Below are positions 8,005 through 17,775 of a DNA stretch of 50,477 bases, one piece after another. The stretch comes from Propionibacteriales bacterium (GTDB lineage Bacteria > Actinomycetota > Actinomycetes > Propionibacteriales > Nocardioidaceae). The stretch covers positions 1-50,477 of the forward strand of contig JAPLCC010000032.1 of NCBI GenBank assembly GCA_026392415.1. The letters are read 5' to 3'. The translations under genes and the position numbers were made by a program. The number at the start of each line of letters is the position of its first letter. The stretch's first letter is position 1. Below the pieces are notes generated by a model. It did not search any database. It was not told the origin of the DNA and worked only from the letters and a program-made list of their open reading frames with translations.

Positions 8005-8561
8005 CGGGCCTGGCCCAGGAAGCCCAACGGGCCGTCGCTGGCGAATGACCAGCGGGCCCGGCAGGGGAGCGCCTTCGCACTGCCCTTCATGACCACGTGC
8101 GCGGTCTCCGGGTGCTCGGCGATGCCGGGCTGGACGACTCGCCCCGAGAACGGCACGCGCGGAGCGGCCCGTGAGACGTCGGTGAAGCTGGCGTCGACGA
8201 TCGGGCTACGACCCGCCAGTGCGGTCCAGTCGGTCGAGGTCACGGGGCCGCGGAACGTGCTCTCCATGTCGAAGTCGCACAGGTCCTTCGGGATCGCCCA
8301 GAGCGCGCGACCGCCGGCCCGGGAAGCAGTCGAGTCGACCCAGATGTCGGTGATGGTGACCGCGCCCTTTCCGTCCGCAGCCCTGGTCGTCCGGGCGACC
8401 AGGAGCTCGTGATAGGTCAACGGGCTCGGCTCCTCGTAGGAGACCAGCGCGACGCCGTACTGCCCGGCAGGATGGCGCTCGTCGGCGTCCTCGCGCAGCC
8501 GGAACACGGACAGCCAGAGCGACCCGTGCATGTGCCACGGGGCGGGTGGATACGACGTCAC
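7956..8561 (-). CDS. Acetoacetate decarboxylase-like protein
   Basis: The 201-residue protein shows the acetoacetate decarboxylase superfamily pattern. YPPAPWHMHGSLWLSVFR opens it, followed by SPLTYHELLVA, and ALWAIPKDLCDF corresponds to the family's G-x-P-K segment that carries the Schiff-base lysine. The second lysine of the usual PKK is Asp here, so decarboxylase activity is uncertain; many superfamily members act otherwise. The GTG start overlaps the upstream gene's TGA (GTGA), which points to translational coupling. Confidence 0.72.
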   Translation of the reverse strand: MTSYPPAPWHMHGSLWLSVFRLREDADERHPAGQYGVALVSYEEPSPLTYHELLVARTTRAADGKGAVTITDIWVDSTASRAGGRALWAIPKDLCDFDMESTFRGPVTSTDWTALAGRSPIVDASFTDVSRAAPRVPFSGRVVQPGIAEHPETAHVVMKGSAKALPCRARWSFASDGPLGFLGQARQLGSFRMSSFRLAFD

Positions 8562-9241
8562 GCCTGCGGCTCGCCCTCGTCGGACTCCATGAAGAGCTGG
8601 GCAGTGTGCTCGAGCTCGGCCTCCATCGCGGCGGGCAGCGCATCCGTGAGCTCGTCGGCGATCGGACTCTCCTCGCGCGGGCCGAGCTTGGCCGCAGCGG
8701 CCTCGATCGCGCCGGCGACGTTGATGACCGTGGCCTGCTGGACGTAGGGCTGGCCGAGCTCGCGGGCGACGTACTTGGCCACGAAGCGGCGCAGCTCGCC
8801 CTCGACGTTGGCGGCCTTGCTGGTGATCGAGGCGCGCAGGCCCTGTGCCTTCAGGTTGACGGCGACCTGGGCCGGGGGAGGTGGGGTGACCTCCAACTGG
8901 ATGGAGAGGTCGGCGCACGCGTGGGCGGTGATCACCAGCGGCACCGTGATGTCGGCGTTGAAGTCGAGCCTGTCCATGCCGAGGTCGATCGTGAACTTCA
9001 GGGCCACCGGCAAGGTGACGTGGAACGACACGGGGTTGGTGTCGGCGCGCTCGCCCGACGCCGTACCGATCTGGCCCTTGGCGATCACCTTCGCGATCCG
9101 GCCGGGACCCACGCCGATCGGGCCGACGTCGATCGGACGCCCGGCCAGGACGTTGACGCCGCTCAGGACGCGTTCGGCGGTGACGGCGGTCGAGAAGAAG
9201 CGCTCGCCCCAGGTCGCGTAGGTGATGAGTTCATCGCTCAC
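8558..9241 (-). CDS. Hypothetical protein, beta-rich, possibly lipid-binding
   Basis: The 227-residue protein starts VSDELITYATWGERFF. The middle consists of alternating hydrophobic strands (PVSFHVTLPVALKFTIDLG, FNADITVPLVITAHACADLSIQLEV), and a helical C-terminus follows. There is no signal peptide. The fold resembles elongated lipid-binding (BPI/SMP-like) proteins only by pattern, so this is a weak guess. GTG at 9241 is preferred over GTG at 9250 because TAGGGT (9249-9254) lies 7 nt upstream. It is coupled to the decarboxylase-like gene. Confidence 0.7.
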   Translation of the reverse strand: MSDELITYATWGERFFSTAVTAERVLSGVNVLAGRPIDVGPIGVGPGRIAKVIAKGQIGTASGERADTNPVSFHVTLPVALKFTIDLGMDRLDFNADITVPLVITAHACADLSIQLEVTPPPPAQVAVNLKAQGLRASITSKAANVEGELRRFVAKYVARELGQPYVQQATVINVAGAIEAAAAKLGPREESPIADELTDALPAAMEAELEHTAQLFMESDEGEPQA

Positions 9242-9248
9242 CCGCGTC

Positions 9249-9254
9249 ACCCTA
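9249..9254 (-). promoter_or_regulatory. TAGGGT -10 box, leaderless promoter
   Basis: TAGGGT on the minus strand lies 7 nt before the GTG at 9241 and overlaps the alternative upstream GTG. This is why the downstream start was chosen. Confidence 0.5.
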
Positions 9255-9280
9255 GTGGGAAGCGGCGCGTCCGCGGGGGA

Positions 9281-9457
9281 TCAGTCCTCCGGGTCGTCCA
9301 GCCGTGCGAGCCAGGTCGCGAAGCGTTCGATCGGCACCTCGAAGTCCGGGTGGACGTCGACGAAGTCCCGCAGCCGCTCGCCGAGCCAGGCCAGGGTGAC
9401 TTCCTCGTCACCCCGGCGCTTCTCGAGCTCCTCGATCCCGCGATCGGTGAAGTACAT
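9281..9457 (-). CDS. DUF6104-type small protein downstream of kgd
   Basis: This 58-residue acidic protein begins [16 protein letters not shown] and contains LAWLGERLRDFVD, a conserved actinobacterial pattern found beside kgd. Its ATG shares one base with the kgd stop (TGATG), so the two are translationally coupled. Function is unknown; co-translation suggests a role with the 2-oxoglutarate enzyme. Confidence 0.82.
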   Translation of the reverse strand: MYFTDRGIEELEKRRGDEEVTLAWLGERLRDFVDVHPDFEVPIERFATWLARLDDPED

Positions 9458-12400
9458 CAGCTGAAGGCTTTGCCGATCAGGACCTTGGCTTCTTCGAGGT
9501 GACGCTTGGCCGTTCCGACCGCGGTCGTGGAGGACGCCGCGCGGGTGACCGGCTCGACCGGACGACCGAGCTCCGGCACCACGTTGAGGTGGTACGACGG
9601 CCACGGGCCCTGGTTGAACGGCTCGTCCTGCACCCAACGGACCTTGGCGTTCGGGTACTTGTCGAGCTCGGCCTTGAGCTCCTCGATCGGCCACGGGTAG
9701 AGCTGCTCGACGCGGACGATGGCGACGTCCTCGCGGGCGCTCTTGGTGCGCTCGACGACCAGGTCCCAGGTGAGGCGACCGGACACGAGCAGGACCGTGG
9801 TGACCTTCGCGGCGTCGACGGTGTCGTCGCCGATCACCGGTCGGAACGATCCCGAGGTGAAGTCGGCCGGCTGTGCGGCCGCCTCCTTGCGCTTGAGCAT
9901 CGACTTCGGCGTGAACACGATGAGCGGCTTGTGCTCACCGCCGAGCGAGTGCCGGCGCAGCAGGTGGAAGTACGACGCCGGGTGGGACGGCTGCGCCACC
10001 ACCATCGCCTCGTCGGCGCACAGGGTGAGGAACCGCTCGATCCGCGCGGACGAGTGGTCCGCGCCCTGGCCTTCGTAGCCGTGGGGGAGCAGCAGCACGA
10101 CACCGGAGTCCTGGCCCCACTTGGTCTTGCCGGCGGAGATGTACTCGTCGATCACCGACTGGGCGCCGTTGACGAAGTCGCCGAACTGGGCCTCCCAGAG
10201 CACGAGGGCATCGGGGCGGGCGACGGAGTAGCCGTACTCGAAGCCAAGGGCGGCGTACTCCGACAGGAGGCTGTCGTAGACGAAGAACTTGGCCTGGTCC
10301 TCGGTGAGGTTGGAGAGCGGCGTCCACTCGTCGGCGTTGACCCGGTCGATGACCGTCGCGAAGCGGGACACGAACGTGCCGCGGCGCGAGTCCTGGCCGG
10401 CCAGCCGCACCGGGCGACCGTCCATGAGGAGCGAGCCGAACGCGAGGATCTCGCCGGTGCCCCAGTCGATCGGTCCGGCCGTGATCGACGCGGCACGACG
10501 CTGCAGCTGGGGCATCACCTTCGGGTGGACGGTGAAGCCCTCGGGCGGGCTGACGTAGGCGTCGGCGATCCGCTTGAGGACCTCCATCGGGATGGCCGTC
10601 TGGGTCTCGCCCTCCGGCTTGTCCGGGTAGTCCGGCACGGTCGTCCACTCGGACGGCTTCGTGTCGGCCTCGCGGACCTCCGTGAAGACCCGCTCCAGCT
10701 GCAGTTGGTAGTCGCGCAGGACCTGCTCGGCCTCCTCGATCGTGATGTCGCCACGACCGATGAGGGACTCGGTGTAGAGCTTGCGGACCGAGCGCTTCTG
10801 CTCGATCAGGTCGTACATCAGCGGCTGCGTGTACGACGGGTCGTCGCCCTCGTTGTGTCCGCGACGGCGGTAGCAGACCAGGTCGATGACGACGTCGCTG
10901 TGGAACGCCTGGCGGTACTCGAACGCCAGCCGCGCGACCCGGATGCACGCCTCGGGGTCGTCTCCGTTGACGTGGAAGATCGGCGCCTGGACCATGCGCG
11001 CGACGTCGGTGCAGTAGAGCGACGAACGCGACGAACCGGGGGAGGTGGTGAACCCGACCTGGTTGTTGATGACCAGGTGGATCGTGCCGCCCGTGCGGTA
11101 GCCACGCAGCTGGGACAGGTTGAGCGTCTCGGCGACGACACCCTGCCCGGCGAACGCCGCGTCACCGTGCAGCAGGAGCGGCAGCACGGGGAAGGCCTCA
11201 CCCTGGTCGAGCACGTCCTGCTTGGCGCGGGCGATGCCCTCCAGGACCGGGTCGACGGTCTCCAGGTGCGAAGGGTTCGCTGCGACGGAGACCTTGATGG
11301 TCTCGCCGGTGCCGGCGACGAACTCGCCCTCGGCGCCGAGGTGGTACTTCACGTCGCCCGAGCCCTGGACCGTGCGCGGGTCGATGTTGCCCTCGAACTC
11401 GCGGAAGATCTGGTTGTAGGACTTGCCGACGATGTTGGCGAGCACGTTGAGGCGGCCGCGGTGGGCCATGCCGATCGTGACCTCGTCGAGTGCGGACTGG
11501 GCCGCGGCCTCGGCGATCTCGTCGACCACGGGGATGGTGGTCTCGCCACCCTCGAGGCTGAACCGCTTCTGGCCGACGAACTTGGTCTGCAGGAAGGTCT
11601 CGAACGCCTCGGCCTCGTTGAGCTTGAGGAGGATCCGCAGCTGCTCCTCGCGGGGCGGCTTGGTGTGCGGCTGCTCGACGCGCTCCTGGATCCAGCGTCG
11701 CTGCTCGGGATCCATGATGTGCATGTACTCGATGCCGGTGGTGCGGCAGTACGAGTCGCGCAGGATGCCGAGGATGTGGCGCAGCTTCATGAAGCGCCGG
11801 TCGCCGCCACCGAACTGGCCGGTCGGGAACTCGCGGTCGAGGTCCCACAGGGTCAGGCCGTGCGACTCGATGCGCAGGTCGGGGTGGCTGCGCTGCTTGT
11901 ACTCGAGCGGGTCCGTGTCGGCCATCAGGTGGCCGCGGACGCGGTAGGCGTGGATCAGTTCGAGGATCCGGGCCTGCTTGTCGATCTCGTCGTCGTGCGA
12001 CGTCGCGATGTCGGCGTTCCAGCGGATCGGCTCGTAGGGGATCCGCAGTGCGCGGAAGATCTCGTCGTAGAAGCCGTCCTGGCCGAGCAGGTAGCGGTGC
12101 ACCTGTCCGAGGAACTCACCCGACTGGGCGCCCTGGATGACCCGGTGGTCGTAGGTGGACGTCATGGTCATGATCCGCGAGATCGCGTTGCGGGAGATGG
12201 TCTCCTCGGACGCACCCTGGAACTCCGGCGGGTAGTCCATCGAGCCGACGCCTATGATGGCGGCCTGGCCCTGCATCAGACGCGGTACGGAGTTGTTGGT
12301 GCCGAGGCCGCCGACGTTGGTCAGGCTCACCGTCGTGCCGGAGTAGTCCTCCATGGTGAGCTTGTTGTCCTTGGCCTTGCGCACGATGTCCTCGTACGCC

Positions 12401-13188
12401 GTCCAGAACTGCGCGAAGTCCATCGACTCGCAGGCCTTGATCGACGGCGCGACGAGTTGGCGCGTGCCGTCCTTCTTCTGCTGGTCGATGGCCAGGCCCA
12501 GGTTGATGTGGGCCGGCGTGACCATGGTCGGCTTGCCGTTGATCTCGTCGTAGGTGTTGTTCATCGCCGGCTGGGCCTTGATCGCCCTGACGATGGCGTA
12601 GCCGATGAGGTGGGTGAACGAGACCTTGCCGCCGCGCGCACGGGTGAGGTGGCTGTTGATGACGATGCGGTTGTCCCAGAGCAGCTTGACCGGGATGTTG
12701 CGGACCGAGGTCGCGGTCGGGACCGACAGCGAGATGTCCATGTTCTTCGCGGTCGCGGCGGGGATGCCGCGCAGCACGGTCAGGGTCGGCTCGTCACTGG
12801 CGGTCACGGGCGCGGGACGGGGGGCGTCCTTGGGTGTCGGCTTGGCGTCGTCCTTCGGAGGCGTGGGCGTCGTCGACGAGGCCGGGCTCACCTGCGGAGC
12901 AGGGGTGGCCTTCGGGGTCGGCGTCGTTGCGGCAGGAGCAGTGGCGGGTGGGGCCGGGGCAGCAGGAGCAGCTGCAGCGGGGGCCGCAGCAGCCGGAGCC
13001 GCCGGAGCCGCAGCAGCCGCGGGCGCCGTACCGTTGCCGCCCGCTGCCTTGAAGTAGGCGGCCCACGCCGGATCGACGCTGTTCGGGTCGGCCTGGAACT
13101 GCTCCTTCATCTCCTCCACGAGCCATTCGTTGGCTCCGAATCCTTCGGGTACAGGAGATCCGGTGGACTGGTCTGACGACTGCGTCAC
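9457..13188 (-). CDS. kgd: Multifunctional 2-oxoglutarate metabolism enzyme (Kgd, E2-E1 fusion)
   Basis: The 1243-residue length fits actinobacterial Kgd (about 1230). The N-terminus [14 protein letters not shown] is the family signature. An Ala/Pro-rich linker runs from about residue 45 to 125. An E2-like acyltransferase core follows, with [13 protein letters not shown] near residue 348. The ThDP-dependent E1 domain comes last, with [18 protein letters not shown] near 574 and [13 protein letters not shown] near 671. It performs the E1 step of 2-oxoglutarate dehydrogenase in the TCA cycle and can release succinic semialdehyde. GTG at 13188 gives the canonical N-terminus. TAGCCT at 13257-13262 on the minus strand is a plausible promoter. 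Confidence 0.96.
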   Translation of the reverse strand: MTQSSDQSTGSPVPEGFGANEWLVEEMKEQFQADPNSVDPAWAAYFKAAGGNGTAPAAAAAPAAPAAAAPAAAAPAAPAPPATAPAATTPTPKATPAPQVSPASSTTPTPPKDDAKPTPKDAPRPAPVTASDEPTLTVLRGIPAATAKNMDISLSVPTATSVRNIPVKLLWDNRIVINSHLTRARGGKVSFTHLIGYAIVRAIKAQPAMNNTYDEINGKPTMVTPAHINLGLAIDQQKKDGTRQLVAPSIKACESMDFAQFWTAYEDIVRKAKDNKLTMEDYSGTTVSLTNVGGLGTNNSVPRLMQGQAAIIGVGSMDYPPEFQGASEETISRNAISRIMTMTSTYDHRVIQGAQSGEFLGQVHRYLLGQDGFYDEIFRALRIPYEPIRWNADIATSHDDEIDKQARILELIHAYRVRGHLMADTDPLEYKQRSHPDLRIESHGLTLWDLDREFPTGQFGGGDRRFMKLRHILGILRDSYCRTTGIEYMHIMDPEQRRWIQERVEQPHTKPPREEQLRILLKLNEAEAFETFLQTKFVGQKRFSLEGGETTIPVVDEIAEAAAQSALDEVTIGMAHRGRLNVLANIVGKSYNQIFREFEGNIDPRTVQGSGDVKYHLGAEGEFVAGTGETIKVSVAANPSHLETVDPVLEGIARAKQDVLDQGEAFPVLPLLLHGDAAFAGQGVVAETLNLSQLRGYRTGGTIHLVINNQVGFTTSPGSSRSSLYCTDVARMVQAPIFHVNGDDPEACIRVARLAFEYRQAFHSDVVIDLVCYRRRGHNEGDDPSYTQPLMYDLIEQKRSVRKLYTESLIGRGDITIEEAEQVLRDYQLQLERVFTEVREADTKPSEWTTVPDYPDKPEGETQTAIPMEVLKRIADAYVSPPEGFTVHPKVMPQLQRRAASITAGPIDWGTGEILAFGSLLMDGRPVRLAGQDSRRGTFVSRFATVIDRVNADEWTPLSNLTEDQAKFFVYDSLLSEYAALGFEYGYSVARPDALVLWEAQFGDFVNGAQSVIDEYISAGKTKWGQDSGVVLLLPHGYEGQGADHSSARIERFLTLCADEAMVVAQPSHPASYFHLLRRHSLGGEHKPLIVFTPKSMLKRKEAAAQPADFTSGSFRPVIGDDTVDAAKVTTVLLVSGRLTWDLVVERTKSAREDVAIVRVEQLYPWPIEELKAELDKYPNAKVRWVQDEPFNQGPWPSYHLNVVPELGRPVEPVTRAASSTTAVGTAKRHLEEAKVLIGKAFS

Positions 13189-13346
13189 GACGTGCTTCGC
13201 CTCTTCCGATGAGCTGGACCGACCCGCCGCCGATAGCGGGTGGCTGTCGAGTGGCAAGGCTAGTCCCATGCCGAGGCAAATACCGCCCCTCGGTCACCCT
13301 TTGAGGCAAGGTGTTGCGCAACAGACACTCGAGGGGAGCGCGCACG

Positions 13347-13919
13347 GTGCGAACAACGCGATTGGTCGGGGCGCTGTTGGCGCTGGTGCTGGCCCTCACG
13401 GGGTGCTCGGGTGGTGACGACGATCCGGCCGACAAGGGCGGTCCTGCGGGGGATTCCGCAGCCGACGCAATCGCGACCGACGCCAGGATCGTCAAAGTCT
13501 CGGGCAGGCTCGATGCCGCCGCCGAGGAGAAGGTGCTGACCGACGTGACAGAGGTCATGGACCGCTGGATCGACGGTGCCTATGCCGGCGACTACCCGCG
13601 CACCGACTTCGATGCCGCGTTCGAAGACTTCACGAAGGACGCGAAGGCGCTGGCGCTGACGCAGACCGCAATCCTGAGCAACGCGGAGGACGGCGCGGAG
13701 TTGACCGGCGTCGAGCTCACCCAGCGGCTGGTCCGCATCGACGTACTCGCGCCGAAGGGGAAGGTCGCCGGGGTGACGGTCCGGTTCCGGCTCGCCCTCG
13801 CGCTGGCCGGTGCCGCCGAGCGCACCGACCTGGTCTCCGGGCGACTGATGCTGACGCCCACGAAGGCCGGGTGGAAGGTCTTCGGTTTCGATGTCCGCCG
13901 CGGCGAGGAAGGTGCCTGA
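13347..13919 (+). CDS. Secreted lipoprotein of unknown function
   Basis: The 190-residue protein has a lipoprotein signal VRTTRLVGALLALVLALTGC with lipobox LTGC, giving lipidation at Cys20. A Gly/Asp-rich linker and a helix-plus-strand domain follow. The start is GTG at 13347, 8 nt after GAGGGGAG. One nucleotide separates its stop from the LCP-family gene, so both probably act in the cell envelope, perhaps in cell-wall polymer attachment. No named domain was recognised. Confidence 0.8.
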   Translation: MRTTRLVGALLALVLALTGCSGGDDDPADKGGPAGDSAADAIATDARIVKVSGRLDAAAEEKVLTDVTEVMDRWIDGAYAGDYPRTDFDAAFEDFTKDAKALALTQTAILSNAEDGAELTGVELTQRLVRIDVLAPKGKVAGVTVRFRLALALAGAAERTDLVSGRLMLTPTKAGWKVFGFDVRRGEEGA

Positions 13920-13920
13920 G

Positions 13921-14820
13921 ATGCGCAAGACGATGCGGACGATCTTCCTGGCCGCGGTCCTGGGCCTGCTCGCGCTCGTGGTGCCCGACAGCACGCCGGC
14001 GCGCGTCGACTACACCCTGGTCAAGTTCGAGAAGACCGCCGGTGTCGACGTCGATCCCGACGTGGTCTGGATCCTTGCCGTCGGTTCTGATGCCCGGCCA
14101 CGGGAGGATCCGCTCCGTTCGCGTGGCGACGCGCTGCAGATGATCGGGCTCAACACGAAGACCGGTGCGGCCACCTCCATCGGCATCCCGCGCGACAGCT
14201 GGGTGCCGATCCCGGGGGTGGGCTCCAACCGGGTCAACGCTGCGCTCTACTTCGGCGGTCCGCAACTGCTCGGCAGGACCGTCGGGAGCCTGCTCGGCGT
14301 GGAGCCCGACTACGTCATGGTCGCGACCTTCAGCGGCCTCGCCGACCTGATTCGCAGCATCGGCGGGATCACCGTCGACAACCCGCGGCCTTTCTCCGAC
14401 GTCCATCTCCAGCCCGAGGGCTTCAAGGCCGGCAAGATCAGGATCAACGGGATGAACGCCGTCGAGTTCGGGCGGATCCGCAAGTCGCTGCCCGGCGGTG
14501 ACTTCGACCGGTCGGCCAACCAGCAGGTCGTGCTGCGCGGGATCCAGCGCAAGGTGGCCGCCCGTGCCTCCGACGCCGGCTTCATCGAGGGCGGTGTGCT
14601 CAACGTGCTCAAGCACCTGCACACCAAAGGCGTCTCCCCGGCGCAGCTGTTCCGGATCGCGCAGGCCGTCGCGCAGGTGGATCCCGCGAAGATCAGCACC
14701 TGTGTGCTGCCCGGCGGGATCGGCAACATCGGCGGCGCGAGCGTGGTCATCCCGGACACGGCCGCAGCGAAGCGCTACGGCAACGACGCCCGCAAGGACG
14801 CGACGATCAGACGCTGCTGA
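13921..14820 (+). CDS. LytR-CpsA-Psr (LCP) family cell-wall glycopolymer ligase
   Basis: The 299-residue protein has one N-terminal membrane anchor (residues 7-22) and an extracellular LCP domain. The family signatures are [50 protein letters not shown] and [14 protein letters not shown], which hold the Arg and Asp residues that bind the polyprenyl diphosphate. LCP enzymes transfer wall polymers from lipid carriers to peptidoglycan. ATG at 13921 follows GAGGAAGG by 8 nt. The last 14 nt overlap the convergent rnhA. Confidence 0.9.
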   Translation: MRKTMRTIFLAAVLGLLALVVPDSTPARVDYTLVKFEKTAGVDVDPDVVWILAVGSDARPREDPLRSRGDALQMIGLNTKTGAATSIGIPRDSWVPIPGVGSNRVNAALYFGGPQLLGRTVGSLLGVEPDYVMVATFSGLADLIRSIGGITVDNPRPFSDVHLQPEGFKAGKIRINGMNAVEFGRIRKSLPGGDFDRSANQQVVLRGIQRKVAARASDAGFIEGGVLNVLKHLHTKGVSPAQLFRIAQAVAQVDPAKISTCVLPGGIGNIGGASVVIPDTAAAKRYGNDARKDATIRRC

Positions 14821-15280
14821 CCTCGGCCCCGGCGTCCCGCGCTTCGCGGGCGCCGCGGCCGGCGAGCTCGTCGGCCTTCTCGTTGCCCGGGTCGCCGGCG
14901 TGGCCCTTGACCCAGTGCCACGTCACGTCGTGCTGCTCGGCGGCGGCATCGAGTCGGCGCCACAGGTCCTCGTTCTTCACGGGCGCCTTGGCGGACGTCC
15001 GCCAGCCGTTGGCCTTCCACTTCACGACCCACGACAGGATCCCGTTGCGGACGTAGCTGCTGTCGGTGTACAGGTCCACGGTCGAGCGGCGGGTCAGCGT
15101 CTCCAGGGAGCGGATGGCGGCCATCAGCTCCATCCGGTTGTTGGTGGTGTCCGGCTCGCCGCCGTACAGCTCGAGGGCGTGCTCGCCGTAGCGCAGCCAC
15201 GCACCCCAGCCACCCGGTCCCGGGTTGCCCAGGCAGGCGCCGTCGGTGTGGATCATGACGAGGTGGGCGGAGGCGGACAT
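14807..15280 (-). CDS. rnhA: Ribonuclease HI
   Basis: The 157-residue enzyme has the RNase H fold with the catalytic acidic set: Asp in [17 protein letters not shown], Glu in [10 protein letters not shown], Asp in [12 protein letters not shown], and a C-terminal Asp in [14 protein letters not shown]. It cleaves RNA in RNA-DNA hybrids. It starts at ATG 15280, 2 nt after the purT stop, so it is read from the purT transcript. Confidence 0.95.
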   Translation of the reverse strand: MSASAHLVMIHTDGACLGNPGPGGWGAWLRYGEHALELYGGEPDTTNNRMELMAAIRSLETLTRRSTVDLYTDSSYVRNGILSWVVKWKANGWRTSAKAPVKNEDLWRRLDAAAEQHDVTWHWVKGHAGDPGNEKADELAGRGAREARDAGAEVSSV

Positions 15281-15282
15281 GT

Positions 15283-16491
15283 TCAGTCGGCCACGCGGAC
15301 GTGTGCGGCGGCGCGGCGTGCCTTGGCCCGGGCATCGGCGACGTCGTCGCTGAGTGCGAGGGTGACGGCCATGCGTCGGCGGCCGGACACGGCGGGCTTG
15401 CCGAAGAGGCGAATGCTCGTGTCCGGCTCTGTCAGGGCGGCATCGATGCCGGCAAGGCGGGGCGCGTCGATCTCGCCCTCGAGCAGGACGGCGCAGGACG
15501 CGGAGGCACCCCGGGTGCGGATGTTGGGTATCGGCAGGCCGAGGACGGCACGGGCATGCAGCGCGAACTCCGACAGGTCCTGCGACACCAGGGTCACCAG
15601 GCCGGTGTCGTGCGGACGCGGCGAGAGCTCGGAGAAGATCACCTCGTCGCCACGGATGAACAACTCGACGCCGAACAGGCCGCGGCCGGTCTCGCCGCAG
15701 AGGTTCGCGACGACGGCAGCGGAGGCAACCTGTGCCCGCTCGAGTACGACGGCCGCCAGCTGCTGCGGCTGCCACGACTCGCGGTAGTCCCCGTCGACCT
15801 GGGTGTGACCGATCGGAGCGCAGAAGGAGATGACGTCCGGCCCGCCGTCGGTCGCGGCGTGCTTGATCGTCAACAGGGTGATCTCCTCGTCGAAGTCGAC
15901 GAAGCCTTCGACGATGACCCGACCGGCGCCCGCGCGGCCGCCCTCCTGGGCGTACGCCCACGAGTGCGCGACGTCCTCCGGTCCGCGTACGACGGACTGA
16001 CCCTTGCCGGACGACGACATCACGGGCTTCACGACGCACGGGGTGCCGACCTCGGCGACGGCGGCCTCGAACTCCTCGAGGGTGTCGGCGAAACGGTAGG
16101 GCGACGTGGTCAGGCCGAGCTCCTCGGCAGCGAGGCGGCGGATGCCCTCGCGATCCATCGTGAGCCGCGCGGCGCGTGCCGTCGGCACGACGGTGACTCC
16201 TTCGGACTCGAGCTCCAGGAGCGTCGGGGTGTGGATCGCCTCGATCTCCGGCACCACCCAGTGCGGGTTCTCGAGCTCGATCACGGCACGGACGGCGACG
16301 GGGTCGAGCATGTCGATCACGTGGCTGCGGTGAGCGACCTGCATGGCCGGCGCGTCGGCGTACCGATCGACGGCGATGGTCTCCACTCCGAGGCGCTGCA
16401 GCTCGATCACCACCTCCTTGCCCAGCTCGCCTGCTCCGAGGAGCAGGACACGGGTGGCCGTGGGGGAGAGGGGAGTCCCGATGGTCGTCAC
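15283..16491 (-). CDS. purT: Formate-dependent phosphoribosylglycinamide formyltransferase (PurT)
   Basis: The 402-residue ATP-grasp enzyme has [20 protein letters not shown] at the N-terminus, [31 protein letters not shown] in the ATP-binding loop and [15 protein letters not shown] near the metal site, all diagnostic for PurT. It makes formylglycinamide ribonucleotide from GAR, formate and ATP in purine synthesis. GTG at 16491 lies 7 nt after TAGAGT, which implies a leaderless transcript that continues into rnhA. Confidence 0.95.
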   Translation of the reverse strand: MTTIGTPLSPTATRVLLLGAGELGKEVVIELQRLGVETIAVDRYADAPAMQVAHRSHVIDMLDPVAVRAVIELENPHWVVPEIEAIHTPTLLELESEGVTVVPTARAARLTMDREGIRRLAAEELGLTTSPYRFADTLEEFEAAVAEVGTPCVVKPVMSSSGKGQSVVRGPEDVAHSWAYAQEGGRAGAGRVIVEGFVDFDEEITLLTIKHAATDGGPDVISFCAPIGHTQVDGDYRESWQPQQLAAVVLERAQVASAAVVANLCGETGRGLFGVELFIRGDEVIFSELSPRPHDTGLVTLVSQDLSEFALHARAVLGLPIPNIRTRGASASCAVLLEGEIDAPRLAGIDAALTEPDTSIRLFGKPAVSGRRRMAVTLALSDDVADARAKARRAAAHVRVAD

Positions 16492-16498
16492 GCGCGGA

Positions 16499-16504
16499 AC
16501 TCTA
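16499..16504 (-). promoter_or_regulatory. TAGAGT -10 box of purT-rnhA
   Basis: TAGAGT on the minus strand ends 7 nt before the GTG start of purT. There is no Shine-Dalgarno sequence between them. Confidence 0.5.
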
Positions 16505-16586
16505 GGGGCAGGCTGCGCAGGGAACGCAGCACACGGGGCAGGACATCCCGGGACAATGTGACAACAGTCGTGGTCTACTGCGGTCT

Positions 16587-17558
16587 GTGACAGTCACCGC
16601 CGACGTCCCCGCCCGTCTCCCTTCGGCCGCCAGTGTTCGCTTGAACCGTGCGCTGAGGGCCACCGTCAAGCAGGCGACTCGAGTGCTTCCCGGGAGCGCC
16701 GTCGGCCTGCGCCTGACCCGCGTCGCCATCGAGGCCGGCTGCATCGCTGCCGGCGCCGACAAGGTTCCGCACACCAGGGTGCGCGCGGCCACCGACCGGG
16801 GCGCCGTCCACGGCGAATGGGTCGGGCCCGAGGCGACCCCCGGCGAGCTCGTCCTCCTCTACTCCCACGGCAGCGCCTACGTCGTCTGCTCGCCGCGGAG
16901 CCACCGCGCGTTCGTGGCTGACCTGGCCGACCGGATCGGTCGGCGGGCCTTCAGCCTCGACTACCGGATGGGGCCCGAGCACCAGTTCCCGGCTGCACAT
17001 GACGACATCGTCCGGGCCTACCTGTGGCTCCTCGACCAAGGGCATCGTCCCGAGGACATCGTCGTGGCGGGCGATTCCGCCGGCGGGCACCTCTCGCTGT
17101 CCCTGTGCGGCGAGCTGCGCCGGCTGGGCGTTCCGATGCCGCGCGGGCTCGTGCTCTTCTCGCCGCTGGTCGACGGCAGCTTCGACACGGCTGCAGCGGC
17201 CTACCGGCGAAGCCGGGATCCGGTCACGGTGCCCGGTTTCGCGCGACGCGTGATCCGTCACCACCTGCGCACCGGGTCCGCGGGCGATCCGCGGTTCAAC
17301 GTCGCGCTGGAGGCCGGCCCCGACCTGCCGCCCGCGCTGGTGATCGCCGGCGGGGCCGAGATGATGCGCGGCGACTCGGAGCTGTTCGCCCGGGTCCAGC
17401 AGGAGGCAGGGGGCCACTGTGAGCTCCAGGTGTGGCCCGGCCAGGTCCACGTGTTCCCGGTCTTCGGGCTCGTCCCCGAGGCCCGCCTGGCGCTGGACGA
17501 AGTGACTCGCTTCGTGGCCGAGCTCGACACGCTCGCGCACGCCAGCGACGTCGGCTGA
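16587..17558 (+). CDS. HSL-family alpha/beta hydrolase (esterase/lipase)
   Basis: The 323-residue enzyme has the hormone-sensitive-lipase layout. An oxyanion loop [11 protein letters not shown] is followed by [16 protein letters not shown], the nucleophile elbow [11 protein letters not shown] (near residue 170), a late Asp and GQVHVFP with the catalytic His. The loop reads HGSA where the family normally has HGGG, a small departure that may affect the oxyanion hole. Start is GTG at 16587. A perfect 15-bp hairpin follows the stop by 4 nt. Confidence 0.87.
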   Translation: MTVTADVPARLPSAASVRLNRALRATVKQATRVLPGSAVGLRLTRVAIEAGCIAAGADKVPHTRVRAATDRGAVHGEWVGPEATPGELVLLYSHGSAYVVCSPRSHRAFVADLADRIGRRAFSLDYRMGPEHQFPAAHDDIVRAYLWLLDQGHRPEDIVVAGDSAGGHLSLSLCGELRRLGVPMPRGLVLFSPLVDGSFDTAAAAYRRSRDPVTVPGFARRVIRHHLRTGSAGDPRFNVALEAGPDLPPALVIAGGAEMMRGDSELFARVQQEAGGHCELQVWPGQVHVFPVFGLVPEARLALDEVTRFVAELDTLAHASDVG

Positions 17559-17562
17559 GACA

Positions 17563-17594
17563 ACGACGGACCCACGAGATCGTGGGTCCGTCGT
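17563..17594. terminator. Perfect 15-bp inverted repeat, probable bidirectional terminator
   Basis: ACGACGGACCCACGA (17563-17577) pairs with its exact complement at 17580-17594. It sits 4 nt after the esterase stop and 24 nt after the 3' end of the minus-strand tRNA, so it can end both transcripts. No U-run follows on either strand, as is common in actinobacteria. Confidence 0.75.
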
Positions 17595-17618
17595 CCTGGA
17601 TGTCCTGGGACATCAGTG

Positions 17619-17691
17619 CGCCTCCGGCAGGATTCGAACCTGCGACACCTGGTACCGGAAACCAGTGCTCTATCCCCTGAGCTACGGAGGC
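17619..17691 (-). tRNA. tRNA-Arg (anticodon CCG)
   Basis: The minus strand folds as a 73-nt cloverleaf. The acceptor stem pairs GCCTCCG with CGGAGGC; the D-arm region is TAGCTCAGGGGATAGAGC; the anticodon stem CTGGT/ACCAG closes the loop TTCCGGT with anticodon CCG; the T-arm is GCAGGTTCGAATCCTGC. The discriminator is G and CCA is not encoded. It reads CGG codons. TAGGGT at 17719-17724 on the minus strand is a plausible -10, giving a leader of about 20 nt. It is divergent from argS, which charges it. Confidence 0.95.
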
Positions 17692-17763
17692 CAACTCCCG
17701 TGGGGAGTGCGCGGTCGAACCCTACCGGGCCCTATCCGTGCCAGAGAAACCGGAGGCCGCCGA

Positions 17764-17769
17764 TAGGCT
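17764..17769 (+). promoter_or_regulatory. TAGGCT -10 box of argS, leaderless
   Basis: GCCGATAGGCTTGCGGG ends directly at the GTG start; 6 nt separate the box from the codon. No Shine-Dalgarno sequence is present. Confidence 0.6.
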
Positions 17770-17775
17770 TGCGGG

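Noticed and set aside
9499..13176. A 1225-codon open frame on the plus strand opposite kgd
   Set aside because: It is a GC-driven mirror of kgd; the translation is repetitive in Arg, Gly, Val and Asp and matches no family, while the minus strand encodes clear Kgd motifs.
14807..16039. A 410-residue fusion of an unknown N-terminus to RNase HI on the minus strand
   Set aside because: The N-terminal part is the wrong frame of purT; rnhA starts at ATG 15280, 2 nt after the purT stop.
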